Of a stretch of 64,000 bases of DNA, positions 26,100 through 35,300 are shown piece by piece. How positions within the stretch are numbered: the first letter of the stretch is position 1; every line of letters starts with the position of its first letter. The stretch is from JAXLXE01 sp046328115 (GTDB lineage Bacteria; Chloroflexota; UBA6077; JACCZL01): the NCBI GenBank assembly GCA_046328115.1, contig JAXLXE010000001.1:3124622-3188621 (forward strand), given 5' to 3'. Both the position numbers and the translations under genes were made by a program. The notes under the pieces were generated by a model. That model saw only the letters and a program-made list of their open reading frames with translations. It did no database searches and was not told the origin of the DNA.

Positions 26100-27599
26100 A
26101 TGCGTCCAGCCATTCAGTCGCGACGGACGTTCCTGAGCATGCTGGCCTCGGTCAGCGCCGCCGGGGCCCTGGCCGCCTGCCAGAGCACGCCGGCACCGCC
26201 GCCGTCCACCGCACCCACATCCGCCCCGGCCAGCCCGCCGAAGCCCGCCGAGCCGGCGGCCAGTCCGGCCGCCTCGCCGGCTCCCAGCCCGGCGGCGGCA
26301 GCACCCGTTGCACCGCCCGCGCCCAGCCCGGCCCCGGTCGCCGCCGCGCCAGCCGCGCCAGCCGCGGCGTCAACCGCGCCCGCCGCCGTGGTCGGACGAC
26401 CCCAGTATCAGATGGATGCCCAGCACACCGGCCGCAGCCCACACGCCGGTCCACGCAGGGTAGCCCTCAAGCGCGTCTTCGAGAGCGGCCCGTACCCCAC
26501 GCCCGATCCGGCCATCCCACGCCCAGACATCCAGAGCTCGGCCGTCATCGGTCCGGACGGCACGATCTACATCGCCAACTTCCCGGGCAACCTGTTCGCC
26601 CTCCGTGACTCCGGCCCGGACAAGCTCGAGGTAGCCTGGCGCTTCCACGCGCCGCGCGCCACCGGTCTGCACGCAACGCCGGCCATCGGCCGCGATGGCA
26701 CCGTGTACCTGGCCCAGGGCGTCGGCCAACCGGAGCCAAAGGGCACCCTGTACGCCCTGAAGGCACCGGCCAGTGGAACCGAGGCACAGGTGGTCTGGTC
26801 GGTGGACATGGGAGCGGGACGCGCCACCGCCTCCCCAACGCTCGGGCCCGACGGGACCATCTACATGATGGGCGGCGATGGCAAGCTGTGGGTGGTCGCC
26901 CCGGACGGCAAGGTCAAGTGGACCGCCCAGAGCGGCCCGGTCGTGAAGGCCACCCCGGCGCTGGCCTCCGACGGCACCGTCTACAGCGCCAGCATGGACG
27001 GCAAGCTCTACGCCATCGCCCCGCCGACCAGCGGCGAACAGGGCAGCGTGCGCTGGACGTTCGACTTCGGTGCAAACCTCGGCCGCACGCCGCTCGTGAC
27101 CGGCGAGGGCCAGGGCGGATCGAGCGGTGTCGGCAGCGGTTCATCGCCGACGATCGGGCCAGACGGCACCATCTATATCGGCGCCAACAACAGCAACATG
27201 TACGCCATCGCGCCAGACGGCAAGCTCAAGTGGCTGTTCGAGGCGGAGCGCGAGCTAGCGGGCATCTGGTCCGCCGCCACGCTGAGCGCCGACAGCTCCA
27301 CCATCTACTTCGGGGCGAACCGCGGCGGCGTCTACGCCCTGAAGGCATCCGACGGCTCCAAAGTCTGGCAATACAACGTCTACGGCTCGATCTACAGCTC
27401 GCTCACTCTGGACAGCCAGGGGACGCTGTACAGCGGCAGCACCATCGGCCTGCTGCTGGGCCTGGACAGCGCAAAGGGCGAGCCGCTCTTCACGGAGAAC
27501 GTCGGTCAGCAGGTCTGGGCATCGCCGGCGATTCGTCCAGACGGAACCCTGGTCATCGCGGACCGCACCGGCCGCATCCTGGTCTACGGCGCCGCCTGA
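26100..27599 (+). CDS. PQQ-like beta-propeller lipoprotein
   Basis: 499 residues, GGAGGGAAG before ATG. A Tat-type signal (SRRTFLSMLASVSAAGALAA) ends in the lipobox LAAC, so the protein is likely a lipoprotein anchored at Cys27. A ~70-residue Pro/Ala linker follows. The rest is a propeller with blades carrying GPDGTIYIANF, GRDGTVYLAQG, GPDGTIYMMGGDGKLW and similar, the PQQ-enzyme/outer-surface repeat. No catalytic PQQ residues are evident, so a binding or scaffold role is more likely than a dehydrogenase. Confidence 0.87.
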   Translation: MRPAIQSRRTFLSMLASVSAAGALAACQSTPAPPPSTAPTSAPASPPKPAEPAASPAASPAPSPAAAAPVAPPAPSPAPVAAAPAAPAAASTAPAAVVGRPQYQMDAQHTGRSPHAGPRRVALKRVFESGPYPTPDPAIPRPDIQSSAVIGPDGTIYIANFPGNLFALRDSGPDKLEVAWRFHAPRATGLHATPAIGRDGTVYLAQGVGQPEPKGTLYALKAPASGTEAQVVWSVDMGAGRATASPTLGPDGTIYMMGGDGKLWVVAPDGKVKWTAQSGPVVKATPALASDGTVYSASMDGKLYAIAPPTSGEQGSVRWTFDFGANLGRTPLVTGEGQGGSSGVGSGSSPTIGPDGTIYIGANNSNMYAIAPDGKLKWLFEAERELAGIWSAATLSADSSTIYFGANRGGVYALKASDGSKVWQYNVYGSIYSSLTLDSQGTLYSGSTIGLLLGLDSAKGEPLFTENVGQQVWASPAIRPDGTLVIADRTGRILVYGAA

Positions 27600-27618
27600 T
27601 AGCCGCCGTTCCCGGGAA

Positions 27619-27648
27619 TTCCGGGGCCACCGCGTGGTGGCCCCGGAA
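27619..27648. terminator. 13-bp-stem hairpin after the propeller gene
   Basis: TTCCGGGGCCACC, loop GCGT, GGTGGCCCCGGAA: a perfect 13-bp stem 20 bases past the stop. No U run follows, but position and stability fit transcription termination. Confidence 0.65.
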
Positions 27649-27656
27649 ACCGCGCC

Positions 27657-27662
27657 TATAAT
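27657..27662 (+). promoter_or_regulatory. Consensus -10 box for the Uma2 gene
   Basis: TATAAT is a perfect sigma-70 -10 element 27 bases before the Uma2 ATG and directly after the hairpin. No good -35 is present at 17 bp, since that position falls inside the hairpin. The implied leader is only about 15-20 bases and contains AAGGAGG. Confidence 0.5.
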
Positions 27663-27683
27663 GTCTACAAGGAGGCCGGGACC

Positions 27684-28238
27684 ATGGCCACCAGACAGAC
27701 CGGCGTGCGCTTCCGCTCGGACGACGTGTTCGCCGCTCCTGAAGACGAGTATCGCTACGAGGTCATCGATGGCGAGCTGTACATGAGCCCGGCACCTGGC
27801 TGGGGCCATCAGGTCTGCCTGTCGAACCTGAACCTGATTCTTGGTCCCACCATCAAGAGCCGGCGACTTGGCAAGATCGTCCAGGCGCCCACCACGGTCG
27901 TCTTGGACGACGAGAATGCGGTCCAACCAGACCTGCTGTTCATCTCGACAGCGCGACAACATTTGATCTCCGCGCGCGGAGTCGAAGGCCCCCCCGATCT
28001 GGTCGTGGAAGCCCTGTCTCCGCGCACCCGCGACAACGACCTGGGCCTCAAGATGCGCCGCTACGCGCGAGCCCGGATACCCCACTACTGGGTGCTGGAC
28101 TACGAGCGCCGCGAGTTCCTGCCCTATCGGCTGGTGGGCTCCGCCTACGTACTGATCGAGGGGTTCCCGCGCGGTGGCACGTTCCAGCCTGATCTCTTCC
28201 CCGGCCTGGAGATCCCCCTGGACGAGCTCTGGGACTAG
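27684..28238 (+). CDS. Uma2 family endonuclease (DUF820)
   Basis: 184 residues, AAGGAGG eight bases before ATG. PD-(D/E)xK-type fold marks: YEVIDGELYMSPAP, AVQPDLLFIS with the metal Asp, LVVEALSPRTRDND with the acidic E, then LKMRRYARARIPHYWVLDY. The Uma2/DUF820 family is strongly expanded in cyanobacteria and Chloroflexota. Nuclease fold is predicted, cellular role unknown. Single gene with its own promoter. Confidence 0.9.
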   Translation: MATRQTGVRFRSDDVFAAPEDEYRYEVIDGELYMSPAPGWGHQVCLSNLNLILGPTIKSRRLGKIVQAPTTVVLDDENAVQPDLLFISTARQHLISARGVEGPPDLVVEALSPRTRDNDLGLKMRRYARARIPHYWVLDYERREFLPYRLVGSAYVLIEGFPRGGTFQPDLFPGLEIPLDELWD

Positions 28239-28315
28239 GCTCGCGGGGTCGCGCGGCGCAATGCTATGCTTGCGCGAGATTCGGTCGGCGCACGCGCCGG
28301 TGCTGGAGCTGCTGA

Positions 28316-28567
28316 TTGCGGGTCAAAGTTGTTCCCCTGGCGGAGCTGCGACGCCTGCTCCCAGATCGCTCGACCAGGGAGCTGTGGCTTGAGCTGCCGG
28401 AGAGCGCAACCGTCGGCGACGCGCTCGCCACGCTGAACGTCACAAAGCTGGATGGCATCATCATCGGGATCGATGGCGTCCACGCGAAACCTACCCAGAC
28501 ACTGCACGACGGAGCCCAGATCACGCTCGTCACGCCCATGGAGGGCGGGGCAACACAAACACACTGA
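28316..28567 (+). CDS. ThiS/MoaD-like ubiquitin-fold protein
   Basis: 83 residues from TTG 28316, with GGAG seven bases upstream. The beta-grasp pattern VKVVPLAELRRLLP, LPESATVGDALATL, DGVHAKPTQTLHDGAQITL, then VTPMEGG matches MoaD/ThiS sulfur carriers. The usual C-terminal GG is followed by ATQTH, five extra residues that must be removed or make this a non-transferring member. It lies 14 bases upstream of an aldehyde ferredoxin oxidoreductase, a known gene order for tungstopterin enzymes, so it probably helps make or load that cofactor. Confidence 0.82.
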   Translation: MRVKVVPLAELRRLLPDRSTRELWLELPESATVGDALATLNVTKLDGIIIGIDGVHAKPTQTLHDGAQITLVTPMEGGATQTH

Positions 28568-28581
28568 GTGGGGTGGTTGGT

Positions 28582-30351
28582 ATGGCCAACGGGTTTTGGA
28601 ACCGCGTTCTCCGAGTCGACCTGACGACCGGCAAGACCTGGGAGGAGCACCCAGACGACAGCTTCTACCGCAAGCACGTGGGTGGCCGCGGCTTCATCGC
28701 GCACTACCTCCTCAAGGAGGTCCCCGCCTCCGTCGACGCGTTCAGCCCGGACAACCGGCTGATCTTCATGGCCGGCCCCGTCACCGGCACCCCGCTGCCG
28801 GGCGCTGGCAGGCATAGCTGCGGCGCGCGCTCGCCCCTGACCGGCGGGTTCGGCGAGTCCGAGGCCGGCGGCTTCTGGGGAGCCGAGCTGAAGCACGCAG
28901 GCTACGACGGCATCGTCATCCAGGGCAAGGCCGCGAAGCCCACCTACCTGCACATCGACGAGAACACCGTCGAGCTACGCGACGCCTCCCACCTGTGGGG
29001 CAAGCGGTCCGGCGAGGTCGAGACCACCCTCCGCAAGGACGCGGGAGATCGCCTGCTGCGCGTCCTGCAGATCGGCCCCGGCGGCGAGAACCTGGTCCGC
29101 TTCGCCTGCGTGATCAACGATCTCAACGAGATCGCCGGCCGCACCGGCATCGGCGCCGTCATGGGGTCAAAGAACCTCAAGGCCATCACCGTCCGCGGTA
29201 AGAAGAACGTGCCCATGGCAGACCCCAAGCGGATCCGCGAGGTCTCGCAGTGGGTCGCCAAGACCATGGATGAGGTCCACTACAACTTCCACCACTACGG
29301 CACCGGCGCGGCCATGGAAGGCAAGCACCTGGAAGGCCACCTGATCGTGAAGAACTTCTCCGAGGGCACCCTGCCTGAGGTGAAGCAGATCGACGCGATC
29401 CGCCTCAAGGAGCAGTACGGCCAGAAGATGGACGGCTGCTACGCCTGCTCCGTGCGCTGCAAGAAGCGCGTCAAGATCGAGTCCGCCGGCGTCGACCCCA
29501 AGTACGGCGGCGCGGAGTACGAGACCCTGGGCGCGGTGGGCACAGACCTGGCCGTGACCGACCTGGTCAAGATCTCCGTGGCAAACCAGGCGCTCAACTG
29601 GTGGGGCCTGGACAGCGTGTCCTGCGGTGGCACCATCGCCTGGGCCATGGAGTGCTACGACAAGGGCCTGATCACCAAGGAAGACACGGGCGGTCTGGAG
29701 CTCAAGTGGGGCGATGGCGACATGCTGAACAAGCTGATCGACATGATCGCCACGCGCCAGGGCTTCGGTGACGTGCTGGCTGAGGGCGCCGCTCGCGCGG
29801 CCGCCAAGATCGGTCGCGGCACGGACAAGTACGTCGTGGCGGTCCGCGGGCTCGAGGTGGCCATGCACGACCCGCGCGCCATGGAGAACATGAAGACCAA
29901 CTACCCCGTGAACCCCACGGGTGGCGACCACACCGGTGGCGCCCACGCCCGCACCAGCCTGCGCAACACCATCGGCGTCTGCCAGTTCCTGCAGTACGAC
30001 GAGCAGGTCACGCTGGACGTGCTCAACGCCTCCACCGGCTGGGGCATGTCCAAGGAGGAGCTCAACGAGGTAGCGGAACGCGGCCTGGCCATGGCCCGCC
30101 TCTTCAACCTCCGCTGTGGCTTCACCAAGGCAGATGACAAGCTCCCGCCACGCCTGATGGAGCCGCTGAAGGAAGGCCCCTTCGCCAACAAGCCGTTCTC
30201 CACCCAGGACATCGTCGCGGTGGTGGAGAACTACTACAAGACCCGCGGCTGGAACGTAGCAGACGGCGTGCCCACCACGGACACGCTGAACAAGCTCGGC
30301 ATCAAGGACTACGCCGAGCCAGTCCTCGCCGCCCCCGCCCCAGCCTCTTAA
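28582..30351 (+). CDS. Aldehyde ferredoxin oxidoreductase family (tungsten) enzyme
   Basis: 589 residues from ATG 28582 (GTG 28573 is an alternative). The start WNRVLRVDLTTGKTWEEHP and the AOR_N core (GRGFIAHYLL, GPVTGTPLPGAGRHSCGARS, TGIGAVMGSKNLKAI) bind the bis-pterin tungsten cofactor. The [4Fe-4S] cluster cysteines are CYACSVRC near residue 288 plus the late Cys of NLRCGF. It oxidises an aldehyde or related substrate to the acid, reducing ferredoxin. Anaerobic or microaerobic metabolism is implied. Followed by a strong terminator-like hairpin. Confidence 0.93.
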   Translation: MANGFWNRVLRVDLTTGKTWEEHPDDSFYRKHVGGRGFIAHYLLKEVPASVDAFSPDNRLIFMAGPVTGTPLPGAGRHSCGARSPLTGGFGESEAGGFWGAELKHAGYDGIVIQGKAAKPTYLHIDENTVELRDASHLWGKRSGEVETTLRKDAGDRLLRVLQIGPGGENLVRFACVINDLNEIAGRTGIGAVMGSKNLKAITVRGKKNVPMADPKRIREVSQWVAKTMDEVHYNFHHYGTGAAMEGKHLEGHLIVKNFSEGTLPEVKQIDAIRLKEQYGQKMDGCYACSVRCKKRVKIESAGVDPKYGGAEYETLGAVGTDLAVTDLVKISVANQALNWWGLDSVSCGGTIAWAMECYDKGLITKEDTGGLELKWGDGDMLNKLIDMIATRQGFGDVLAEGAARAAAKIGRGTDKYVVAVRGLEVAMHDPRAMENMKTNYPVNPTGGDHTGGAHARTSLRNTIGVCQFLQYDEQVTLDVLNASTGWGMSKEELNEVAERGLAMARLFNLRCGFTKADDKLPPRLMEPLKEGPFANKPFSTQDIVAVVENYYKTRGWNVADGVPTTDTLNKLGIKDYAEPVLAAPAPAS

Positions 30352-30374
30352 TCCCCGCTCGCCAAAAGGCACCG

Positions 30375-30404
30375 AGGAGGCCCGCCGACATCGGCGGGCC
30401 TCCT
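30375..30404 (+). terminator. Terminator-like hairpin after the AOR gene
   Basis: AGGAGGCCCGCCG, loop ACAT, CGGCGGGCCTCCT: a perfect 13-bp stem 23 bases after the stop, followed by a weak TGCTTG tract. It separates the AOR operon from the KGGVGR locus. Confidence 0.7.
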
Positions 30405-30522
30405 TGCTTGACTCGCCGGTATCTTCCCCAGGCGACCTGAGCTGACGTTGGGACGGCGGGCCGGGCGCGCGCTCGTTGTGCCATGATAGGAATCAAACAC
30501 GATGCGCTAGCAGAGGGTTGAC

Positions 30523-31344
30523 GTGAGCTTTCGGGACTTCGTCCGACGTGAACCGACGTTGGCGGCCCACACTGATGTAATCGATGCCTGGTACGCGGCG
30601 CTGAACAGCGAGGCCGATGGCGCCGTTGTGTGCCGAAACCTCGATTCAGAAGCGGCGTCTCCACGGTGTGACGAGTCTCGGCGAGCGCTGCACGCACTGG
30701 CGGGTGAGCTTGGGAGCCAGCCTGCACCGACCGCCGCCGCTACAGGGAGCTTGCGCAGGCTCTTCGTGGGGCACGAGCACGACATCTTGTGCCAGGGCAC
30801 AGCCGTGCCGGCCGGGGCTGACACCACCACACTCGCGAAGCTGACTCCTGTAGCTGGCCTGCGGCTTTGGCAAGGGAGCGACGCGGCTAGGGAACCCAAG
30901 GAAGACGACCAGACATGGCTGGACCGACTCACACTCGGTCGGCATGGCCGTATGGCGGCTGCTGCCCGTGCGCATCTCCAGCCGGACGCTGCCTGGCGTG
31001 GCGTACTGCCGCTGGTCTTCGCGACGCCGTACTCGGATCGGACGAACAGATTCCCTCCGGGCACCCACACCGACCGCGCGCAGCAGTTAGTTGGGCTCGA
31101 GCCGGATTCGTCGGGTCGACTGTACTGCGTCGTCACCTGGAATCAGGAAGCCGACCGCCGGGGACACATCCCCACCGGTATCGACGCCCACGACCACCCG
31201 TTCTTCTGGCCCGCGGCTCTCGGCGCGGAATGGGGTGTCACCTGGGACAAGGCATCGCCGGATTCGGCGCGGGAGCGGGGCGTGCGTGAATGCGTCGTGC
31301 GATCATTCAACTGCGAGCATTTGTCGACCATCGAGGCCGTGTAG
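30523..31344 (+). CDS. Uncharacterised protein, first gene of the KGGVGR locus
   Basis: 273 residues from GTG 30523, AGAGGG upstream. I recognise no domain. It has no signal peptide or membrane helix, so it is cytoplasmic. Visible features are an acidic N-terminal helical part (FVRREPTLAAHTDVIDAWYA), a central charged region and a C-terminal aromatic/His segment (GIDAHDHPFFWPAALGAEWG) ending RECVVRSFNC. Base use is less extremely GC-biased at third positions than the upstream AOR gene. It ends two bases before the next ATG. It may be the effector or adaptor of the locus; this is inference from position. Confidence 0.7.
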   Translation: MSFRDFVRREPTLAAHTDVIDAWYAALNSEADGAVVCRNLDSEAASPRCDESRRALHALAGELGSQPAPTAAATGSLRRLFVGHEHDILCQGTAVPAGADTTTLAKLTPVAGLRLWQGSDAAREPKEDDQTWLDRLTLGRHGRMAAAARAHLQPDAAWRGVLPLVFATPYSDRTNRFPPGTHTDRAQQLVGLEPDSSGRLYCVVTWNQEADRRGHIPTGIDAHDHPFFWPAALGAEWGVTWDKASPDSARERGVRECVVRSFNCEHLSTIEAV

Positions 31345-31346
31345 CG

Positions 31347-32291
31347 ATGTCCGAGCCGTCCATCCTGGAATCCATGCCAACGGACCTGGCAGAGCGCGCC
31401 GACTGGCTCAACGACATCATGTTGGACCGCGCGCCGCGCTGGCCGGGCATGCTGCCGAACGAGCGTCAGGTGGACTACCTGATCTCCGTCGTCCGCCACT
31501 CGGAGCCTGCGCATCGACAGCGGGAAGTGAGCGATGCCGCCCGAGAGCTTCTGGCGAGGTGGATCATCGAGAACCGGGGCTGGGAGTCGCCGGATCTGGA
31601 CCGACTGCACGAGATCCTTGGTGTGCTGGAGAGTCTGCCGGGCAGCGGCACAACGGCCTCGGTGCTCTACGATCTCACGCGGTTGTCCGTGCTGGATGCC
31701 ACCAGAGACGGCGTTTCGCTGCGCCGCCAGGCGTTCCGCGCCCTCGCGCTGGCCGATCCTCCGCCCGGCTGGCGTCGTGAAAACCTGATCGATGAGTGGC
31801 GAGCCCTGGTCGGCGACCCGCACATCACGGTCGCCGCGTTCGCTGGTCTACGCAGTCTCGACCTGCTGGCGGCCATCGCCGAGCTTCCGCGCTTTCTCCT
31901 GGTGGCGGAGGAAGCCGGCATCACACCGTCCGGATCGCTGAACGTCCTGTGCCAGATGGTAGAGCGCGACGACGACGCGATCGAGCCCCTTAGGTCGGCT
32001 CTCGCGTCGCTGCCCCAGGAGCGAGCTTCTCGGCTCAAGAACGTCCTGCAACAATCGCTGGGGGCCGATTGGCGTTATCCAAAAGTATGGGCAGTGGCGA
32101 GCACACAGACATCGCGATCGGGAATCGGAACCGGGACAAACAACATTCGCGAGTCGCAGGCCCCGGCGCAGAGATGGACGCCCCTGGAGACACCTACACC
32201 GACCCTCGACCAACACGAGAAACTAGGCCACAAGCCCCGAGAGCGCCCTCCACTTCCCACGCATGGGCTGCTGATTCCGGTAGCGGCTTGA
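31347..32291 (+). CDS. Uncharacterised helical protein, second gene of the KGGVGR locus
   Basis: 314 residues from ATG 31347, two bases after the upstream stop; longer in-frame starts overlap that gene. The N-terminal 70 residues (ILESMPTDLAERADWLNDIM, then ERQVDYLISVVRHSE) look like a small helical adaptor domain. Residues 80-240 are alpha-helical in a HEAT-like rhythm (LRRQAFRALALADPP, VAAFAGLRSLDLLAAIAEL). The last ~65 residues are Pro/Thr-rich and probably disordered. Not recognised. Close spacing implies co-transcription with the ATPase; it may link the ATPase to an effector. Confidence 0.7.
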   Translation: MSEPSILESMPTDLAERADWLNDIMLDRAPRWPGMLPNERQVDYLISVVRHSEPAHRQREVSDAARELLARWIIENRGWESPDLDRLHEILGVLESLPGSGTTASVLYDLTRLSVLDATRDGVSLRRQAFRALALADPPPGWRRENLIDEWRALVGDPHITVAAFAGLRSLDLLAAIAELPRFLLVAEEAGITPSGSLNVLCQMVERDDDAIEPLRSALASLPQERASRLKNVLQQSLGADWRYPKVWAVASTQTSRSGIGTGTNNIRESQAPAQRWTPLETPTPTLDQHEKLGHKPRERPPLPTHGLLIPVAA

Positions 32292-32308
32292 CGGGGCCGT
32301 AGCGAGAA

Positions 32309-35300
32309 ATGCGCGCCATCACTTTCTATTCGTTCAAGGGTGGCGTTGGCCGCACGACGCTGGCGACGAATGTCGCCGCGTTGCTCGCGCAATCGGGGCA
32401 GCGTGTCCTGATAGTGGACTTTGACCTGGAAGCGCCCGGATTGAGCTACCTCGACGAGCTTCAGCCCCGCCGAGGCGCTCCTACACCACGGGGCCTCGCC
32501 GGTCTGTTCGCCGACTCCTGGCCGGACAAGTCGTCGCGCGACGTTCGCGACTACTGCTACGGGTTAGATCGGTTCGAGGGAAATCTCACCGTGCTGGGCT
32601 GTGGTGACATCCGCGGCGGGGGTTTCTTCAAGGATCTAGCCTACCTAGACCGCGAGCAATTCTTTCGGGTAACCACCCGCGCCGGTGCATCCGGGGAGCT
32701 AGGGCGGAGTCTCTACGAGGACCTCCGCCGGCAATGGGCACGCGACTTCGACTACGTCATTATCGATTCGCGCACCGGCCTCACTGACATAGGGGGGGTC
32801 TGCACGCGGATCCTCCCGGACCATCTTGTGGTCGTATTGACAATGAACCGTCAGGGTATTGAGGGTACCCGCGCCGTGCTCAGACAGGTGGGGCGCCGTA
32901 ACATGTTGGGTGACCCGATCGATCGCACTGTCGTCGTCTCGATGGTCCCCAGTCCATGGTCACCAACGGAGATAGAGCGTGGGCTCCGGCGCGTCCGGAA
33001 CGGTCTCCATCTCCGTCGGTCCAGGAGTGCCGTTCTCTCGGTGCCATTGGCTGCCTGGCTCGCCATCGAGGAACAGCCACTGCTGGCCGTCCGGCGCCGC
33101 AGCTCTTTGGATGATCCGGTCCTCCTAGCGTACGCGGCAGTCGGCAACCGTCTCCGAGCCGCTAATCCAACAGACATTGAATACCGCCTGGAGCTTGCAC
33201 AGGAGGAACGTGACCCAGCCAGCCGTCGATCGCACGCGCTGGCGTTACTAGCAACCGTGGCCGACTCTGTCGAGATAAGTGATCGCTCACTGCGAGTCAT
33301 GTCGGCCGCGGGTAGGTTGGTCGATTCCCCATCCGGCGATGTCGTTGAGGATGTCCGGCATTGGCAACGCGCCGTCGCTCTCACCCGACGAGTGCTGCAG
33401 AGACCGATGCGGGACGCGTCCCACTCAGCACTGGCCCCACTGCTCACGCAGCTCCGCTCGCGCTGGCTTCAGTTGGCGCAAATCGCGCCGCTGTTAGATC
33501 CAGGGACATCTACCCTCGAGCAACTCGGGGAGGCGGCTCGGTTCTTCCAGAGTATCCCCGCTTCGAGGCGTAGCCCGACCACGAACGAGGTGCTCGCCGA
33601 CGTGCTCGCGGCGCAGGCCGACGTGTTGGTCGAAGCCCGCAGGTTCGACGACGCCCTGAATCTTCACGCCCGCTCCGCGGAGTTTTACGGCATAGCGCAC
33701 GCGGCGGAGCCGAGTTCCGAGCGCGCGCGCGATCTGGCCCGTACCCTGGCCAACCGCGCCAACACCCTCCAGCGCCTGTCCCGCTTCGACGAGGCCCTCG
33801 CCGCCTACGACCACGCCCTCGCCATCCTCCGCCCACTCGCAGACGCCCCAGATGCTCCACCCGCCCTCAGAAACGACCTCGCCCGTACCCTGGCCAACCG
33901 CGCCAACACCCTCCAGCGCCTGTCCCGCTTCGACGAGGCCCTCGCCGCCTACGACCACGCCCTCGCCATCCTCCGCCCACTCGCAGACGCCCCAGATGCT
34001 CCACCCGCCCTCAGAAACGACCTCGCCCGTACCCTGGCCAACCGCGCCAACACCCTCGATAGCCTGTCCCGCTTCGACGAGGCCCTCGCCGCCTACGACC
34101 ACGCCCTCGCCATCCTCCGCCCACTCGCAGACGCCCCAGATGCTCCACCCGCCCTCAGAAACGACCTCGCCCGTACCCTGGCCAACCGCGCCAACACCCT
34201 CCAGCGCCTGTCCCGCTTCGACGAGGCCCTCGCCGCCTACGACCACGCCCTCGCCATCCTCCGCCCACTCGCAGACGCCCCAGATGCTCCACCCGCCCTC
34301 AGAAACGACCTCGCCCGTACCCTGGCCAACCGCGCCAACACCCTCCAGCGCCTGTCCCGCTTCGACGAGGCCCTCGCCGCCTACGACCACGCCCTCGCCA
34401 TCCGCCGCCCACTCGCAGACGCCCCAGATGCTCCACCCGCCCTCAGAAACGACCTCGCCGATTCCATCGAAGCCCGCGCCAACACCCTCGATAGCCTGTC
34501 CCGCTTCGACGAGGCCCTCGCCGCCTACGACCACGCCCTCGCCATCCTCCGCCCACTCGCAGACGCCCCAGATGCTCCACCCGCCCTCAGAAACGACCTC
34601 GCCCGTACCCTGGCCAACCGCGCCAACACCCTCCAGCGCCTGTCCCGCTTCGACGAGGCCCTCGCCGCCTACGACCACGCCCTCGCCATCCTCCGCCCAC
34701 TCGCAGACGCCCCAGATGCTCCACCCGCCCTCAGAAACGACCTCGCCCGTACCCTGGCCAACCGCGCCAACACCCTCGATAGCCTGTCCCGCTTCGACGA
34801 GGCCCTCGCCGCCTACGACCACGCCCTCGCCATCCTCCGCCCACTCGCAGACGCCCCAGATGCTCCACCCGCCCTCAGAAACGACCTCGCCCGTACCCTG
34901 GCCAACCGCGCCAACACCCTCCAGCGCCTGTCCCGCTTCGACGAGGCCCTCGCCGCCTACGACCACGCCCTCGCCATCCTCCGCCCACTCGCAGACGCCC
35001 CAGATGCTCCACCCGCCCTCAGAAACGACCTCGCCCGTACCCTGGCCAACCGCGCCAACACCCTCGATAGCCTGTCCCGCTTCGACGAGGCCCTCGCCGC
35101 CTACGACCACGCCCTCGCCATCCTCCGCCCACTCGCAGACGCCCCAGATGCTCCACCCGCCCTCAGAAACGACCTCGCCCGTACCCTGGCCAACCGCGCC
35201 AACACCCTCCAGCGCCTGTCCCGCTTCGACGAGGCCCTCGCCGCCTACGACCACGCCCTCGCCATCCGCCGCCCACTCGCAGACGCCCCAGATGCTCCAC

